Assembly: GCF_900177535.1 (NCBI RefSeq)
Contig: NZ_FXAJ01000003.1
Span: 1-64,000, forward strand
Length of the DNA: 64,000 nucleotides
Source of the DNA: Priestia filamentosa
GTDB taxonomy: Bacteria; Bacillota; Bacilli; Bacillales; Bacillaceae_H
Direction of reading: 5' to 3'
Shown here: piece after piece, positions 55,491-63,127 of the stretch
Position numbering within the stretch: position 1 is the first letter of the stretch
Layout of the letters: each line of letters starts with the position of its first letter
Position numbers and translations under genes: made by a program
The notes under the pieces: model-generated
What the model saw: the letters and a program-made list of their open reading frames with translations, nothing else
Database searches by the model: none
What the model was told of the DNA's origin: nothing

Positions 55491-56213
55491 ATGCTGAGCA
55501 TTCTATTTGGAGTGAAACGGAAACACACGGTAGAAGAGCTTGTTACGCAGGCTCAGAGTGGTGATGATATTGTGCAGAACGAGCTTTTAGAACAGTATAA
55601 GCCGTTTATTGCAAAAACGGTGTCAAGCGTGTGCAAGCGCTACATATATGAAACAGACGATGAATTTAGTATTGGTCTCATTGCTTTTCACGAAGCTATC
55701 GAAAAATATACCGTTGCAAAAGGAAGTTCTTTCTTAAGTTTCTGCGAATTAGTGATAAAAAGGCGTGTTATTGACTATATACGCAAAGAAGTTCGTTCAC
55801 GTCAGCTGCATGACCCATCAATTGATGATAGTACACAATATGATGCAGATTTGTCGATAAGCTACCATTCACAAAAGCTTGAGCAAGAAATGAGAAAGGA
55901 AGAAATCATTCACTACAATGAGCAGTTAAAGCTTTTTAGTCTCTCATTGGAGGAAATTGTGAATGAAACACCAAAGCATAAACAGGCAAGAAAAAATGCA
56001 ATGGAAGTTGCGGAGTGGATTGTTCGTCATCCTGATGTACTAGAAGCGCTCTTTTTGAAAAAAAGGCTTCAAATTGGGAAGATCGAAAAAGGTGTTCATG
56101 TTAGCCGGAAAACCATTGAGCGCAACCGAAAATATATTATTGCAATGACGATAGTTTTAGCAGGAGAGTACGTGTATTTAAAAGACTATATAAAAGGGGT
56201 GCTCACATCTTGA
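55491..56213 (+). CDS. sigI: RNA polymerase sigma factor SigI
   Basis: A 240-residue alternative sigma factor: NELLEQYKPFIAKTVSSVCKRYI in parts, DDEFSIGLIAFHEAIEKY (region 2), FCELVIKRRVIDYIRKE, and the C-terminal SigI-specific DNA-binding part GKIEKGVHVSRKTIERNRKYI in parts. In Bacillus SigI responds to heat and envelope stress and is held by RsgI. The start at 55491 is 6 bases after AAGGTG. Overlaps rsgI by 4 bases. Confidence 0.93.
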   Translation: MLSILFGVKRKHTVEELVTQAQSGDDIVQNELLEQYKPFIAKTVSSVCKRYIYETDDEFSIGLIAFHEAIEKYTVAKGSSFLSFCELVIKRRVIDYIRKEVRSRQLHDPSIDDSTQYDADLSISYHSQKLEQEMRKEEIIHYNEQLKLFSLSLEEIVNETPKHKQARKNAMEVAEWIVRHPDVLEALFLKKRLQIGKIEKGVHVSRKTIERNRKYIIAMTIVLAGEYVYLKDYIKGVLTS

Positions 56214-57349
56214 AAAAAGGTATTGTGATGGATATAAACCGTGAGTATATTGTTGTACTAACCCCTGATGGTGAATTTGCAAAAGCGAAGCGAGAAAAAG
56301 CGACGTATGAGCTTGGCGAAGAAGTTCCCGTTAAGCTTTATTCATCAAGAAAATGGCAAAATCAGCAAAGGCAACGTTCAAAGTGGAGAAGGACGGCTTT
56401 TACAAGCTTAGTAATTGCAGCCGCTCTTTTATTATTTTTCATTCCCTTTGGTCAAAACAAACAAGAAGTGTTCGCTTATGTATCAATCGATATTAACCCA
56501 AGCATTGAAATAGGGGTTAATCCGTCATACGAAGTAATTTCACTAACAGGATATAATAAAGAAGGAAAAGAGATTATTGCAAAGTTAAAAAGGAAATGGA
56601 AATATGAGTCCTTTAAAATGGTAGCAAATCGAATTTTAAAGAAAAGCGAAGAAGAGGGCTATCTTCATAAAAATAAGGAAATTATTGTAACAACTTCTTA
56701 TAGAGATGAAGCTAGTAAAGAGAAGGAAGACTTTTCAAAAGTTGTTAAAGACTCAACAAAGACATGGCGGGAGTCAGAATATAAATTTGTTCAAAAAGAT
56801 TGTTCCTTTAAGAAGCGAAATGAAGCTCAAAAGAAAGGACTCTCAGCAGGCAAATATATAGAAGAAAAAGATCCGGAAAAAGACCTAAAAGATCAGAAAC
56901 TCGAAGAGGACGATCAGGTGTCAACCGAAGAAACGGAAGAAGATGAAAAAACAGAAGAAGAGAATGTAGAAGAAGAAAATGATGTGGAAGAAGAACCTAC
57001 ATCTTCAGAAGAGGGTGAGGATGTAGAAAAAGATGAACAAGAAACAAAGCCAGAGGAAACAGAGCAAGATTCTAATCAAGAAACAGACGAGGATGAAGAA
57101 GAAAAAGAAACAGACGAGGATAATGCTCAACCAACAAAACCAAATGAAAATCAAAGTGAAGCAAATAATGAAGAGGAACCAGAAGTTCCCCATTCAACAC
57201 CAGAGGATGAGAATCAAAAACCAGCTGTACCTTCTAAGCAGCAAGGAAAAGAAGACCAAACTGTACCGCCTCATGCTGGATCAAAAGGGCCTCCACCTCA
57301 TGCTGAAAACGAGCATAACAATCAAACGGAAGAAACAGAAGAAGAATAG
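56210..57349 (+). CDS. rsgI: Anti-sigma-I factor RsgI
   Basis: A 379-residue single-pass membrane protein (B. subtilis RsgI about 381). The N-terminal cytosolic anti-sigma domain (KKGIVMDINREYIVVLTPDGEF in parts) comes first, the helix is at about 63-80, then the conserved extracellular SIDINPSIEIGVN domain (about 90-200) where intramembrane proteolysis is triggered. The last 150 residues are a Glu-rich disordered tail. The start is TTG overlapping the sigI stop. Confidence 0.93.
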   Translation: MKKGIVMDINREYIVVLTPDGEFAKAKREKATYELGEEVPVKLYSSRKWQNQQRQRSKWRRTAFTSLVIAAALLLFFIPFGQNKQEVFAYVSIDINPSIEIGVNPSYEVISLTGYNKEGKEIIAKLKRKWKYESFKMVANRILKKSEEEGYLHKNKEIIVTTSYRDEASKEKEDFSKVVKDSTKTWRESEYKFVQKDCSFKKRNEAQKKGLSAGKYIEEKDPEKDLKDQKLEEDDQVSTEETEEDEKTEEENVEEENDVEEEPTSSEEGEDVEKDEQETKPEETEQDSNQETDEDEEEKETDEDNAQPTKPNENQSEANNEEEPEVPHSTPEDENQKPAVPSKQQGKEDQTVPPHAGSKGPPPHAENEHNNQTEETEEE

Positions 57350-57368
57350 CACAAATGCGCAAATGAAA

Positions 57369-57394
57369 GGCACAAGCAATCGCTTGTGCCTTTT
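57369..57394. terminator. Bidirectional terminator
   Basis: GGCACAAGC/GCTTGTGCC perfect stem with AATC loop and flanking A and T runs. Confidence 0.9.
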
Positions 57395-57404
57395 GCCATT
57401 TATA

Positions 57405-57590
57405 TTATTTTAGGTTGTTTTGCTGTGCTTGTGCAATAAGGCGTTTTGTGATTTCGCCACCAACAGAGCCGTTAGCACGAGCTGCTGTATCAGATCCTAG
57501 CGTTACACCAAACTCTTGAGCAATTTCATATTTATATTGATCAAGAAAGCTTTCAACACCCGGTACAAGTAATTTATTTCGACGAGCCAT
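57405..57590 (-). CDS. Alpha/beta-type small acid-soluble spore protein
   Basis: A 61-residue [24 protein letters not shown] in its first part, [31 protein letters not shown]. Shorter and with a more basic N-terminus than the SASP at 2531. Protects spore DNA. The start at 57590 is 8 bases after AAGGAG. Confidence 0.95.
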   Translation of the reverse strand: MARRNKLLVPGVESFLDQYKYEIAQEFGVTLGSDTAARANGSVGGEITKRLIAQAQQNNLK

Positions 57591-57696
57591 CTCGTTCACT
57601 CCTTTTATACATTTACAGCTCTCAGGCTGTATCTATAGTATAGGAGTTACAATACGAAAAATACCTGTTATCGCTTTCCAAGCAAGGAATAAATGC

Positions 57697-58209
57697 TTAT
57701 TTTACTACTGTATAAGGCTCAATTGATTGAAGAAATGTTTTTTGGAATGATTTAAGTTGATCCATATAATTTTCAGATGCTGATTGCATCTCAATACGAA
57801 GCTTATGATGTTCGTTCACAAATTGTTGAACAGATGCTTCATATTGTTCTTGAGCTTGTTTGATAAAATTATAACCAGCTTTTTGTTGTTCAGAAGAAAG
57901 CTGCTTCATTTTTACCATTGCTTCATTTACACGTTGGATCCATTGGTCATAAGACTGAGCAACACTTTCTCCTGCTGTTTTGCGGATATTTTCAACTGTT
58001 TGAGCTTGAACTTCATGAAGTTCTTGTTGCCATTGCTCGTCTGTTTGTTCCACTTGTTCCATTGCTTTTTCAACAAATTGCTTTTGACCAGAAAGAGCCT
58101 TAAGCGTCCATTCTTCGAAGTTTTTGCTACCTTCTAGAAGGCTGTTAAATCCTTTAGACCATTGATCCCACATCATATCGATTACTGCATCATACTTAAC
58201 GTTTGCCAT
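57697..58209 (-). CDS. phaP: Phasin PhaP
   Basis: A 170-residue, Gln/Glu-rich helical protein of the Bacillus PhaP type (VKYDAVIDMMWDQWSKGFNS, EEWTLKALSGQKQFVEK, repeated amphipathic helices). It coats polyhydroxyalkanoate granules. It sits leftward after phaQ in the standard phaP-phaQ arrangement. Starts after AAAGGAGGAAATACGCA. Confidence 0.93.
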   Translation of the reverse strand: MANVKYDAVIDMMWDQWSKGFNSLLEGSKNFEEWTLKALSGQKQFVEKAMEQVEQTDEQWQQELHEVQAQTVENIRKTAGESVAQSYDQWIQRVNEAMVKMKQLSSEQQKAGYNFIKQAQEQYEASVQQFVNEHHKLRIEMQSASENYMDQLKSFQKTFLQSIEPYTVVK

Positions 58210-58324
58210 TGCGTATTTCCTCCTTTGGATAATGAAAAAGTAAGCGGAGCGTGAAGGTGCAATAATCTAAAAAGAACAATCATAGTTGTTTATCTCACGA
58301 TCCATTGTATCTAGAAACACAGCG

Positions 58325-58771
58325 TTAAACCTGTGAATCTTCTTTCGATTGCTTTTCTTCTTCTTTTTCTTTTTCTGCTTTTTTTGAAGAATTGAAAGGG
58401 AAAAACATGTTTGCGTAAAGATCGAAAAATGAATTTAACATGCTTTGGTATTGCTCAAGAGACTTAGCCCAGATTGTTAAATACTGTTCCCCAGCTTCTG
58501 TTATAGAATAAATGCGTCTTGCTGGGCCGTCTGAGGAAGTATCCCATTCAGACTTTACGAGTTCGTCTTTTTCTAACTGACGAAGAGTACGATAAACGTT
58601 CCCTTGATCAATTGATGTAAATCCAAAATTCATAAGCTGTTGAATAAGCTTATAGCCATGTAGATTCCATCCCCGCAAACTCAGGAGTAAAAACGGAATC
58701 ATTAAATTTTTTGGCGCTCCACCTAACGATTTGTCAGCCTCTTTTTTCGGTTTTGTTTCTTTCGATGACAT
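58325..58771 (-). CDS. phaQ: PHB-responsive repressor PhaQ (PadR family)
   Basis: A 148-residue PadR-type winged-helix repressor: NLMIPFLLLSLRGWNLHGYKLIQQL in parts, IDQGNVYRTLRQLEKDELV, SSDGPARRIYSITEAGEQYL, with a charged tail. In B. megaterium PhaQ represses phaQ and phaP and is released by the polymer. A palindrome GTGTAATTTACAC overlaps its own promoter at 58837-58849. Confidence 0.93.
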   Translation of the reverse strand: MSSKETKPKKEADKSLGGAPKNLMIPFLLLSLRGWNLHGYKLIQQLMNFGFTSIDQGNVYRTLRQLEKDELVKSEWDTSSDGPARRIYSITEAGEQYLTIWAKSLEQYQSMLNSFFDLYANMFFPFNSSKKAEKEKEEEKQSKEDSQV

Positions 58772-58836
58772 CGTACCCCCCCAATCTAGAATAATAAGCT
58801 GGTATGAGTAGATGGAATGTTTTTCTATGTCTATAA

Positions 58837-58869
58837 GTGTAATTTACACCTACATGATGTTAGTGTCAA
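58837..58869 (-). promoter_or_regulatory. phaQP promoter with palindromic operator
   Basis: Minus strand TTGACA (58864-58869), 17-base spacer, TAAATT (58841-58846). The 13-base palindrome GTGTAATTTACAC (58837-58849) covers the -10 and is a good PhaQ site candidate. Confidence 0.7.
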
Positions 58870-58954
58870 TAAAAAAATTCTGAAGTTTAACAATTAATTG
58901 AAGAGTTTCGACAATATTCTCCAAAGAACGTCAAAATATATCAAAAATTTAGAA

Positions 58955-58983
58955 TTGTTTATTGTTAAAAAGGATTCTATAAT
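58955..58983 (+). promoter_or_regulatory. phaRBC promoter
   Basis: TTGTTT (58955-58960), 17-base spacer, TATAAT (58978-58983), 86 bases before phaR. Confidence 0.7.
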
Positions 58984-59068
58984 GAATATATACCCTTTCC
59001 ACATATTTTAGATTGTTCAATTTTTCTCAAGGAAAGGTCATCATCGAGAAAAGAAGGGAGTGGAGAAA

Positions 59069-59785
59069 ATGGATCAGCAAAAATTATTCGACCCGTTTTT
59101 AGCATGGAAGGATATGTATGACAAGACTGAATCATACTGGGGAAAGGTTTTAGGAGAAAACATGAAGAAGGATGAATTCTCTGACTGGATGGGAAAAGTA
59201 TTAAACTTAAATCTTCAGTACCAGCAAGCTGTTAATGAAGTAACAACAAAATGCTTGGAACATATTAATATTCCTTCAAAAGAAGACATTGCAAATGTAG
59301 CAACTCTTGTTGTAAATGTGGAAGAAAAGGTGGATTTTCTTGAAGAGCGCTTTGATAATCTCGAAGATGAGCAAAGCAATGCGCCAAACTTCAAACGAGA
59401 ATTTACAAAAATTAAATCTGATGTGAAAGCATTAGATAAGAAGCTTGACCAAGTAGTTCAACTCCTACAAGCGCAACAACAATTACAGGAAACGTTGCCA
59501 GAAACGTTGCGGGAGGAACTTTCTTCTCAAAACGAAAAGATTAAAAAGCTTGACCAAGTAATGGAACTTCTACAAGCGCAACAGCAACTACAGGAAGCGT
59601 TGCCAGAAACATTACGAGAGGAACTTTCTTCTCAAAACGAACAAATTCAGTCTGCTATTAAAGATAATGTGAAGCAATCTGCAGGAGCAGAAACGGCTGC
59701 ATCTTCTGAAAAGGGAGAAGCAAAAAATCAAAAACAGGCTGGAAATTCACCAAAGCAACAACAGCAACCTTCATCAAAGAAATAA
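59069..59785 (+). CDS. phaR: Class IV PHA synthase subunit PhaR
   Basis: A 238-residue subunit that pairs with PhaC to form the class IV synthase. The N-terminus FDPFLAWKDMYDKTESYWGK is characteristic. A coiled coil follows and includes a 35-residue unit duplicated in tandem (KLDQVVQLLQAQQQLQE and KLDQVMELLQAQQQLQE). The tail is Gln/Lys rich. The duplication makes it longer than the roughly 190-200 residues I recall for Bacillus PhaR. The start at 59069 (MDQQKLF) follows GGGAGTGGAGAAA. Confidence 0.92.
   Translation: MDQQKLFDPFLAWKDMYDKTESYWGKVLGENMKKDEFSDWMGKVLNLNLQYQQAVNEVTTKCLEHINIPSKEDIANVATLVVNVEEKVDFLEERFDNLEDEQSNAPNFKREFTKIKSDVKALDKKLDQVVQLLQAQQQLQETLPETLREELSSQNEKIKKLDQVMELLQAQQQLQEALPETLREELSSQNEQIQSAIKDNVKQSAGAETAASSEKGEAKNQKQAGNSPKQQQQPSSKK
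59441..59650 (+). repeat. 105-bp tandem duplication in phaR
   Basis: Units begin at 59441 and 59546 and are about 90 percent alike by eye, from AAGCTTGACCAAGTA to TTCTTCTCAAAACGAA. In frame, 35 codons. Confidence 0.9.
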
Positions 59786-59853
59786 AGTTAAGTATAAAAA
59801 CGTCAAGATAAAGAGAAAAAAACAACTAGTTTAAAACAAAGGGGAGAATGATG

Positions 59854-60597
59854 TTGACTTCATTAAAGGGAAAAGTAGCAGTCGTAACAGGTGGATCTAA
59901 AGGAATCGGAGCAGCTATTTCAAAGGAATTAGCGAAAAACGGAGTGAAGGTTGTTGTCAACTATAACAGCAACAAAGAAAGTGCAGAAGAGATTGTAAAG
60001 CAAATTGAAGCAGAAGGTGGAGCAGCGGTTGCTATTGGAGCCGATGTTTCTTATAGTGAACAAGCTAAACGCCTTATTGAAGAAACGAAAGAAGCATTTG
60101 GACAGCTTGATATTTTAGTAAACAATGCGGGCATTACACGCGATAGAACGTTTAAGAAGCTTGGGGAAGAGGATTGGAGAAAAGTTATTGATGTGAACTT
60201 AAATAGCGTCTACAACACTACTTCCGCAGCACTTACATACCTTTTAGAATCAGAAGGTGGGCGAGTAATTAACATTTCTTCCATTATTGGACAAGCGGGA
60301 GGATTTGGTCAAACAAACTATGCTGCTGCGAAAGCTGGTTTGTTAGGGTTTACAAAATCTCTAGCTTTAGAGCTTGCACGCACAGGCGTAACAGTAAACT
60401 CAATTTGTCCAGGATTCATTGAGACAGAAATGGTAATGGCTATGCCTGAAAATGTACGTGAACAAGTTATTTCAAAAATCCCTGCGCGTCGTCTCGGTCA
60501 TTCAGAAGAAATTGCTCGTGGCGTTTTATACTTATGCCAAGATGGAGCTTATATTACAGGTCAAGAGCTAAGCATTAACGGCGGTTTATATATGTAA
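59854..60597 (+). CDS. phaB: Acetoacetyl-CoA reductase PhaB
   Basis: A 247-residue short-chain dehydrogenase (NADPH) making 3-hydroxybutyryl-CoA. It has the cofactor motif VVTGGSKGIGAA, LVNNAGITRDRTFKKL, the catalytic Ser in INISSIIGQAGGFGQ, YAAAKAG (Tyr, Lys) and the C-terminal ITGQELSINGGLYM. The TTG at 59854 gives the family start MTSLKGK and is 7 bases after GGGGAG; ATGs at 59848 and 59851 are nearer to that site. Second gene of phaRBC. Confidence 0.95.
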   Translation: MTSLKGKVAVVTGGSKGIGAAISKELAKNGVKVVVNYNSNKESAEEIVKQIEAEGGAAVAIGADVSYSEQAKRLIEETKEAFGQLDILVNNAGITRDRTFKKLGEEDWRKVIDVNLNSVYNTTSAALTYLLESEGGRVINISSIIGQAGGFGQTNYAAAKAGLLGFTKSLALELARTGVTVNSICPGFIETEMVMAMPENVREQVISKIPARRLGHSEEIARGVLYLCQDGAYITGQELSINGGLYM

Positions 60598-60677
60598 GTG
60601 ACCATCAAGACGTTGTCTGCAACATGATAGCGTCTTTCCGTTAGGTTATATAAAAAAATGAAAAGGAGTGAGTACGT

Positions 60678-61772
60678 GTGTCAATTGGAACTAGACCATA
60701 TGCAGAGCAGATGGAAAAATTGTTAGCTACGATGCCGAAGGAGTATAAACATTCTGCTAGACGCTTTAAACGGGCTGTGGAAATTTTAACAACAGAACCC
60801 GAGCCTGAAGTAGGGTTAACTCCTAAGGAGACCATTTGGAAAAAGAATAAAGCAAAACTTTATAGATATGTGCCAAAACAAGAAACTACTCATCGTACAC
60901 CTATCTTAATGGTATACGCTCTTATCAATAAACCGTATATTCTTGATTTGACAAAGGGGAACAGTCTTGTAGAATATCTTCTTGATCGCGGATTTGACGT
61001 GTATCTATTAGATTGGGGCACTCCTGGGCTTGAAGACCAAGATATGAAGCTTGATGATTATATCTTAGACTACATTCCAAGAGCAGTGAAAAAAGTGTTG
61101 CGTACGTCAGGAGCTAGTGATTTGTCCATCTTAGGATATTGTATGGGTGGAACGATGACGTCTATATTTGCTTCTCTACATGATGATTTACCAATTAAGA
61201 ACCTTATTTTTATGACTAGTCCTTTTGATTTCTCAGAAACAGGACTTTATGGAGTATTCTTAGATGAACGTTACTTTAATCTTGATAAAGTAGTTGATAC
61301 ACTTGGCAATATTCCTCCTGATATGATTGATTTTGGGAATAAGATGCTTAAACCGATTACGAACTTCTATGGTCCATACGTAACGCTTATGGATCGGTCA
61401 GAAAATCAGCGTTTTGTTGAAAGCTGGAAACTGATGCAGAAGTGGGTAGGAGATGGTATTCCATTCCCAGGTGAAGCTTATCGTCAGTGGATTCGCGATT
61501 TTTATCAACAAAACAAGCTAATCAAAGGGGAACTCACTGTAAGAGGTCGAAAAGTAGACTTGTCTAAAATTAAAGCAAGCGTTTTAAATATTGCGGCAGA
61601 TCGAGATCATATTGCAATGCCGCAGCAAGTAGAATCATTAATGAACGTTATTTCCAGCAAGGACAAAGAATTTAAGCTTCTAAATACAGGGCATGTTTCA
61701 GTTGTATTTGGACCAAAAGCTGTAAAGGAAACATATCCTTGCATTGGAGACTGGTTAGTGAAACGTTCGTAA
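60678..61772 (+). CDS. phaC: Class IV poly(3-hydroxyalkanoate) synthase PhaC
   Basis: A 364-residue alpha/beta hydrolase-fold polymerase. The catalytic Cys is in the lipase-like box LGYCMGGTM, the Asp in AADRDHIAMP and the His in NTGHVSVVFG. It polymerises 3-hydroxyacyl-CoA with PhaR on granules. Its length of about 360 fits class III/IV. The start is GTG after AAAAGGAGTGAGTAC. Confidence 0.95.
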   Translation: MSIGTRPYAEQMEKLLATMPKEYKHSARRFKRAVEILTTEPEPEVGLTPKETIWKKNKAKLYRYVPKQETTHRTPILMVYALINKPYILDLTKGNSLVEYLLDRGFDVYLLDWGTPGLEDQDMKLDDYILDYIPRAVKKVLRTSGASDLSILGYCMGGTMTSIFASLHDDLPIKNLIFMTSPFDFSETGLYGVFLDERYFNLDKVVDTLGNIPPDMIDFGNKMLKPITNFYGPYVTLMDRSENQRFVESWKLMQKWVGDGIPFPGEAYRQWIRDFYQQNKLIKGELTVRGRKVDLSKIKASVLNIAADRDHIAMPQQVESLMNVISSKDKEFKLLNTGHVSVVFGPKAVKETYPCIGDWLVKRS

Positions 61773-61775
61773 CAC

Positions 61776-61810
61776 AAAAAGCATGCTCTTTAAAGAGCAT
61801 GCTTTTTATA
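61776..61810. terminator. Bidirectional terminator
   Basis: AAAAAGCATGCTCTTTAAAGAGCATGCTTTTT is a perfect palindrome written here as arms AAAAAGCATGCTCTTT and its complement. It overlaps the glcF stop codon. Confidence 0.9.
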
Positions 61811-63127
61811 TTCCAAAGCTTCTTTTAATAAATCGACTAAGTGAACAGCTCTTATTTTATCACTAAGTCCTTCCCGTTCAATACCGAGCTTCATTTGGAG
61901 CAGACAGCCAGGGTTTGTTGTTACAACAGTTTGACAATGTGTTTTTTGCACAGAGCTCATTTTGCGGTCTAGAATTTGCATTGACATTTCTGATTCTAAA
62001 ATATTATAGATGCCAGCAGAACCACAGCAGCTTTCTGCGTTCTCCATTTCGATATAAGAAACGTTAGTGAGAGAGCGTAATAGCTTTCTTGGTTCCTCAT
62101 GTGTGTTCATTACATTGCGTAAGTGACAAGAATCTTGATACGTAATCATTTGAGGTGGGAGGGCAAGCTCTTTTTTATGGAAGTCCAGTTCTACTAAGAG
62201 GGAAGAGATATCTTTTAGTTTATGAACGAAAGACTGAGCTCGCTTTTTCCATTCTTCTTCATCTTGAAGGAGATGAGCATAATCAATAAGAAAACCTCCA
62301 CACCCTCCAGCATTTGTAATAATATAGTCTACGTTCTCTTTTTCAAAAGCCTCGATGTTTCTTTTAGCAAGTTGTTTAGCACCGTCTTTTTCCCCACTGT
62401 GCCCGTGAAGAGCTCCACAGCAGACTTGAGTAGAGGGAATTATTACTTCACACCCGGCGAGCTGCAGAAGTTCAGTTGTTGCTTGATTAGTTTTTAAAAA
62501 CATAGTATCCATTAAGCAACCTGAAAAAAAGGCTACACGCTTTTTAGCGTATCCAACAGCATGCAAATGACGAGGTCTTTTCATTATTTCTTTTCGTGTT
62601 GGAACTTCAGGCAATACTTTTTCCATTGTTCTTAGCTGCTCGGGAAGAAGGTTAATTAATTGGGTTTTTCGGGCCAGCTTTTGCAGGCCTGACTTTTGGT
62701 ATATATGAAGAAGTCCAGTTGCTTGGCTTATCCTCTCTTGGTGTGGGAAAAGTTCATTGAAGACAAATTTTCGGACTGTTTTTTCTTTGAAAGATTTTTT
62801 CTTTGTTTGGTTTATAATGTACCGTGCATCTTCTAGGAGATGACCATATTTTACTCCAGAAGGACATACAGGTTCGCAAGCTCTGCAGCCAAGGCATAGA
62901 TCTAATGAGCGCTGAACATCTTGATCAGGTTCTATCATTCCATCTGAGACAGCTTTCATTAAAGCAATACGACCGCGTGGTGAGTGTGTTTCTTTATAAT
63001 CTGATTCAATATATGTTGGACATGAAGGAAGACAAAATCCGCACCGCATACAGTTAAGAAGTTCATCATTATCCATTTCTTTCGCAAAGCGCTCCATCAT
63101 TTCAGTTATCCGTAATGTTTTATTCAT
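61790..63127 (-). CDS. glcF: Glycolate oxidase iron-sulfur subunit GlcF-like
   Basis: A 445-residue protein with two [4Fe-4S] ferredoxin motifs (CMRCGFCLPSCP at about 22-33, CLGCRACEPVCP at about 73-84) and two CCG domains (VCCGALHGHSGE, SCCGSAGIYN). With GlcD it oxidises glycolate, or lactate, passing electrons to the quinone pool. The start overlaps the glcD stop in an ATGA junction. It is like YsfD of B. subtilis. Confidence 0.93.
   Translation of the reverse strand: MNKTLRITEMMERFAKEMDNDELLNCMRCGFCLPSCPTYIESDYKETHSPRGRIALMKAVSDGMIEPDQDVQRSLDLCLGCRACEPVCPSGVKYGHLLEDARYIINQTKKKSFKEKTVRKFVFNELFPHQERISQATGLLHIYQKSGLQKLARKTQLINLLPEQLRTMEKVLPEVPTRKEIMKRPRHLHAVGYAKKRVAFFSGCLMDTMFLKTNQATTELLQLAGCEVIIPSTQVCCGALHGHSGEKDGAKQLAKRNIEAFEKENVDYIITNAGGCGGFLIDYAHLLQDEEEWKKRAQSFVHKLKDISSLLVELDFHKKELALPPQMITYQDSCHLRNVMNTHEEPRKLLRSLTNVSYIEMENAESCCGSAGIYNILESEMSMQILDRKMSSVQKTHCQTVVTTNPGCLLQMKLGIEREGLSDKIRAVHLVDLLKEALEYKKHAL

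Noticed and set aside
57033-57413. Lys/Gln-rich 126-codon plus-strand frame
   Set aside because: Out-of-frame shadow of the Glu-rich tail of rsgI.
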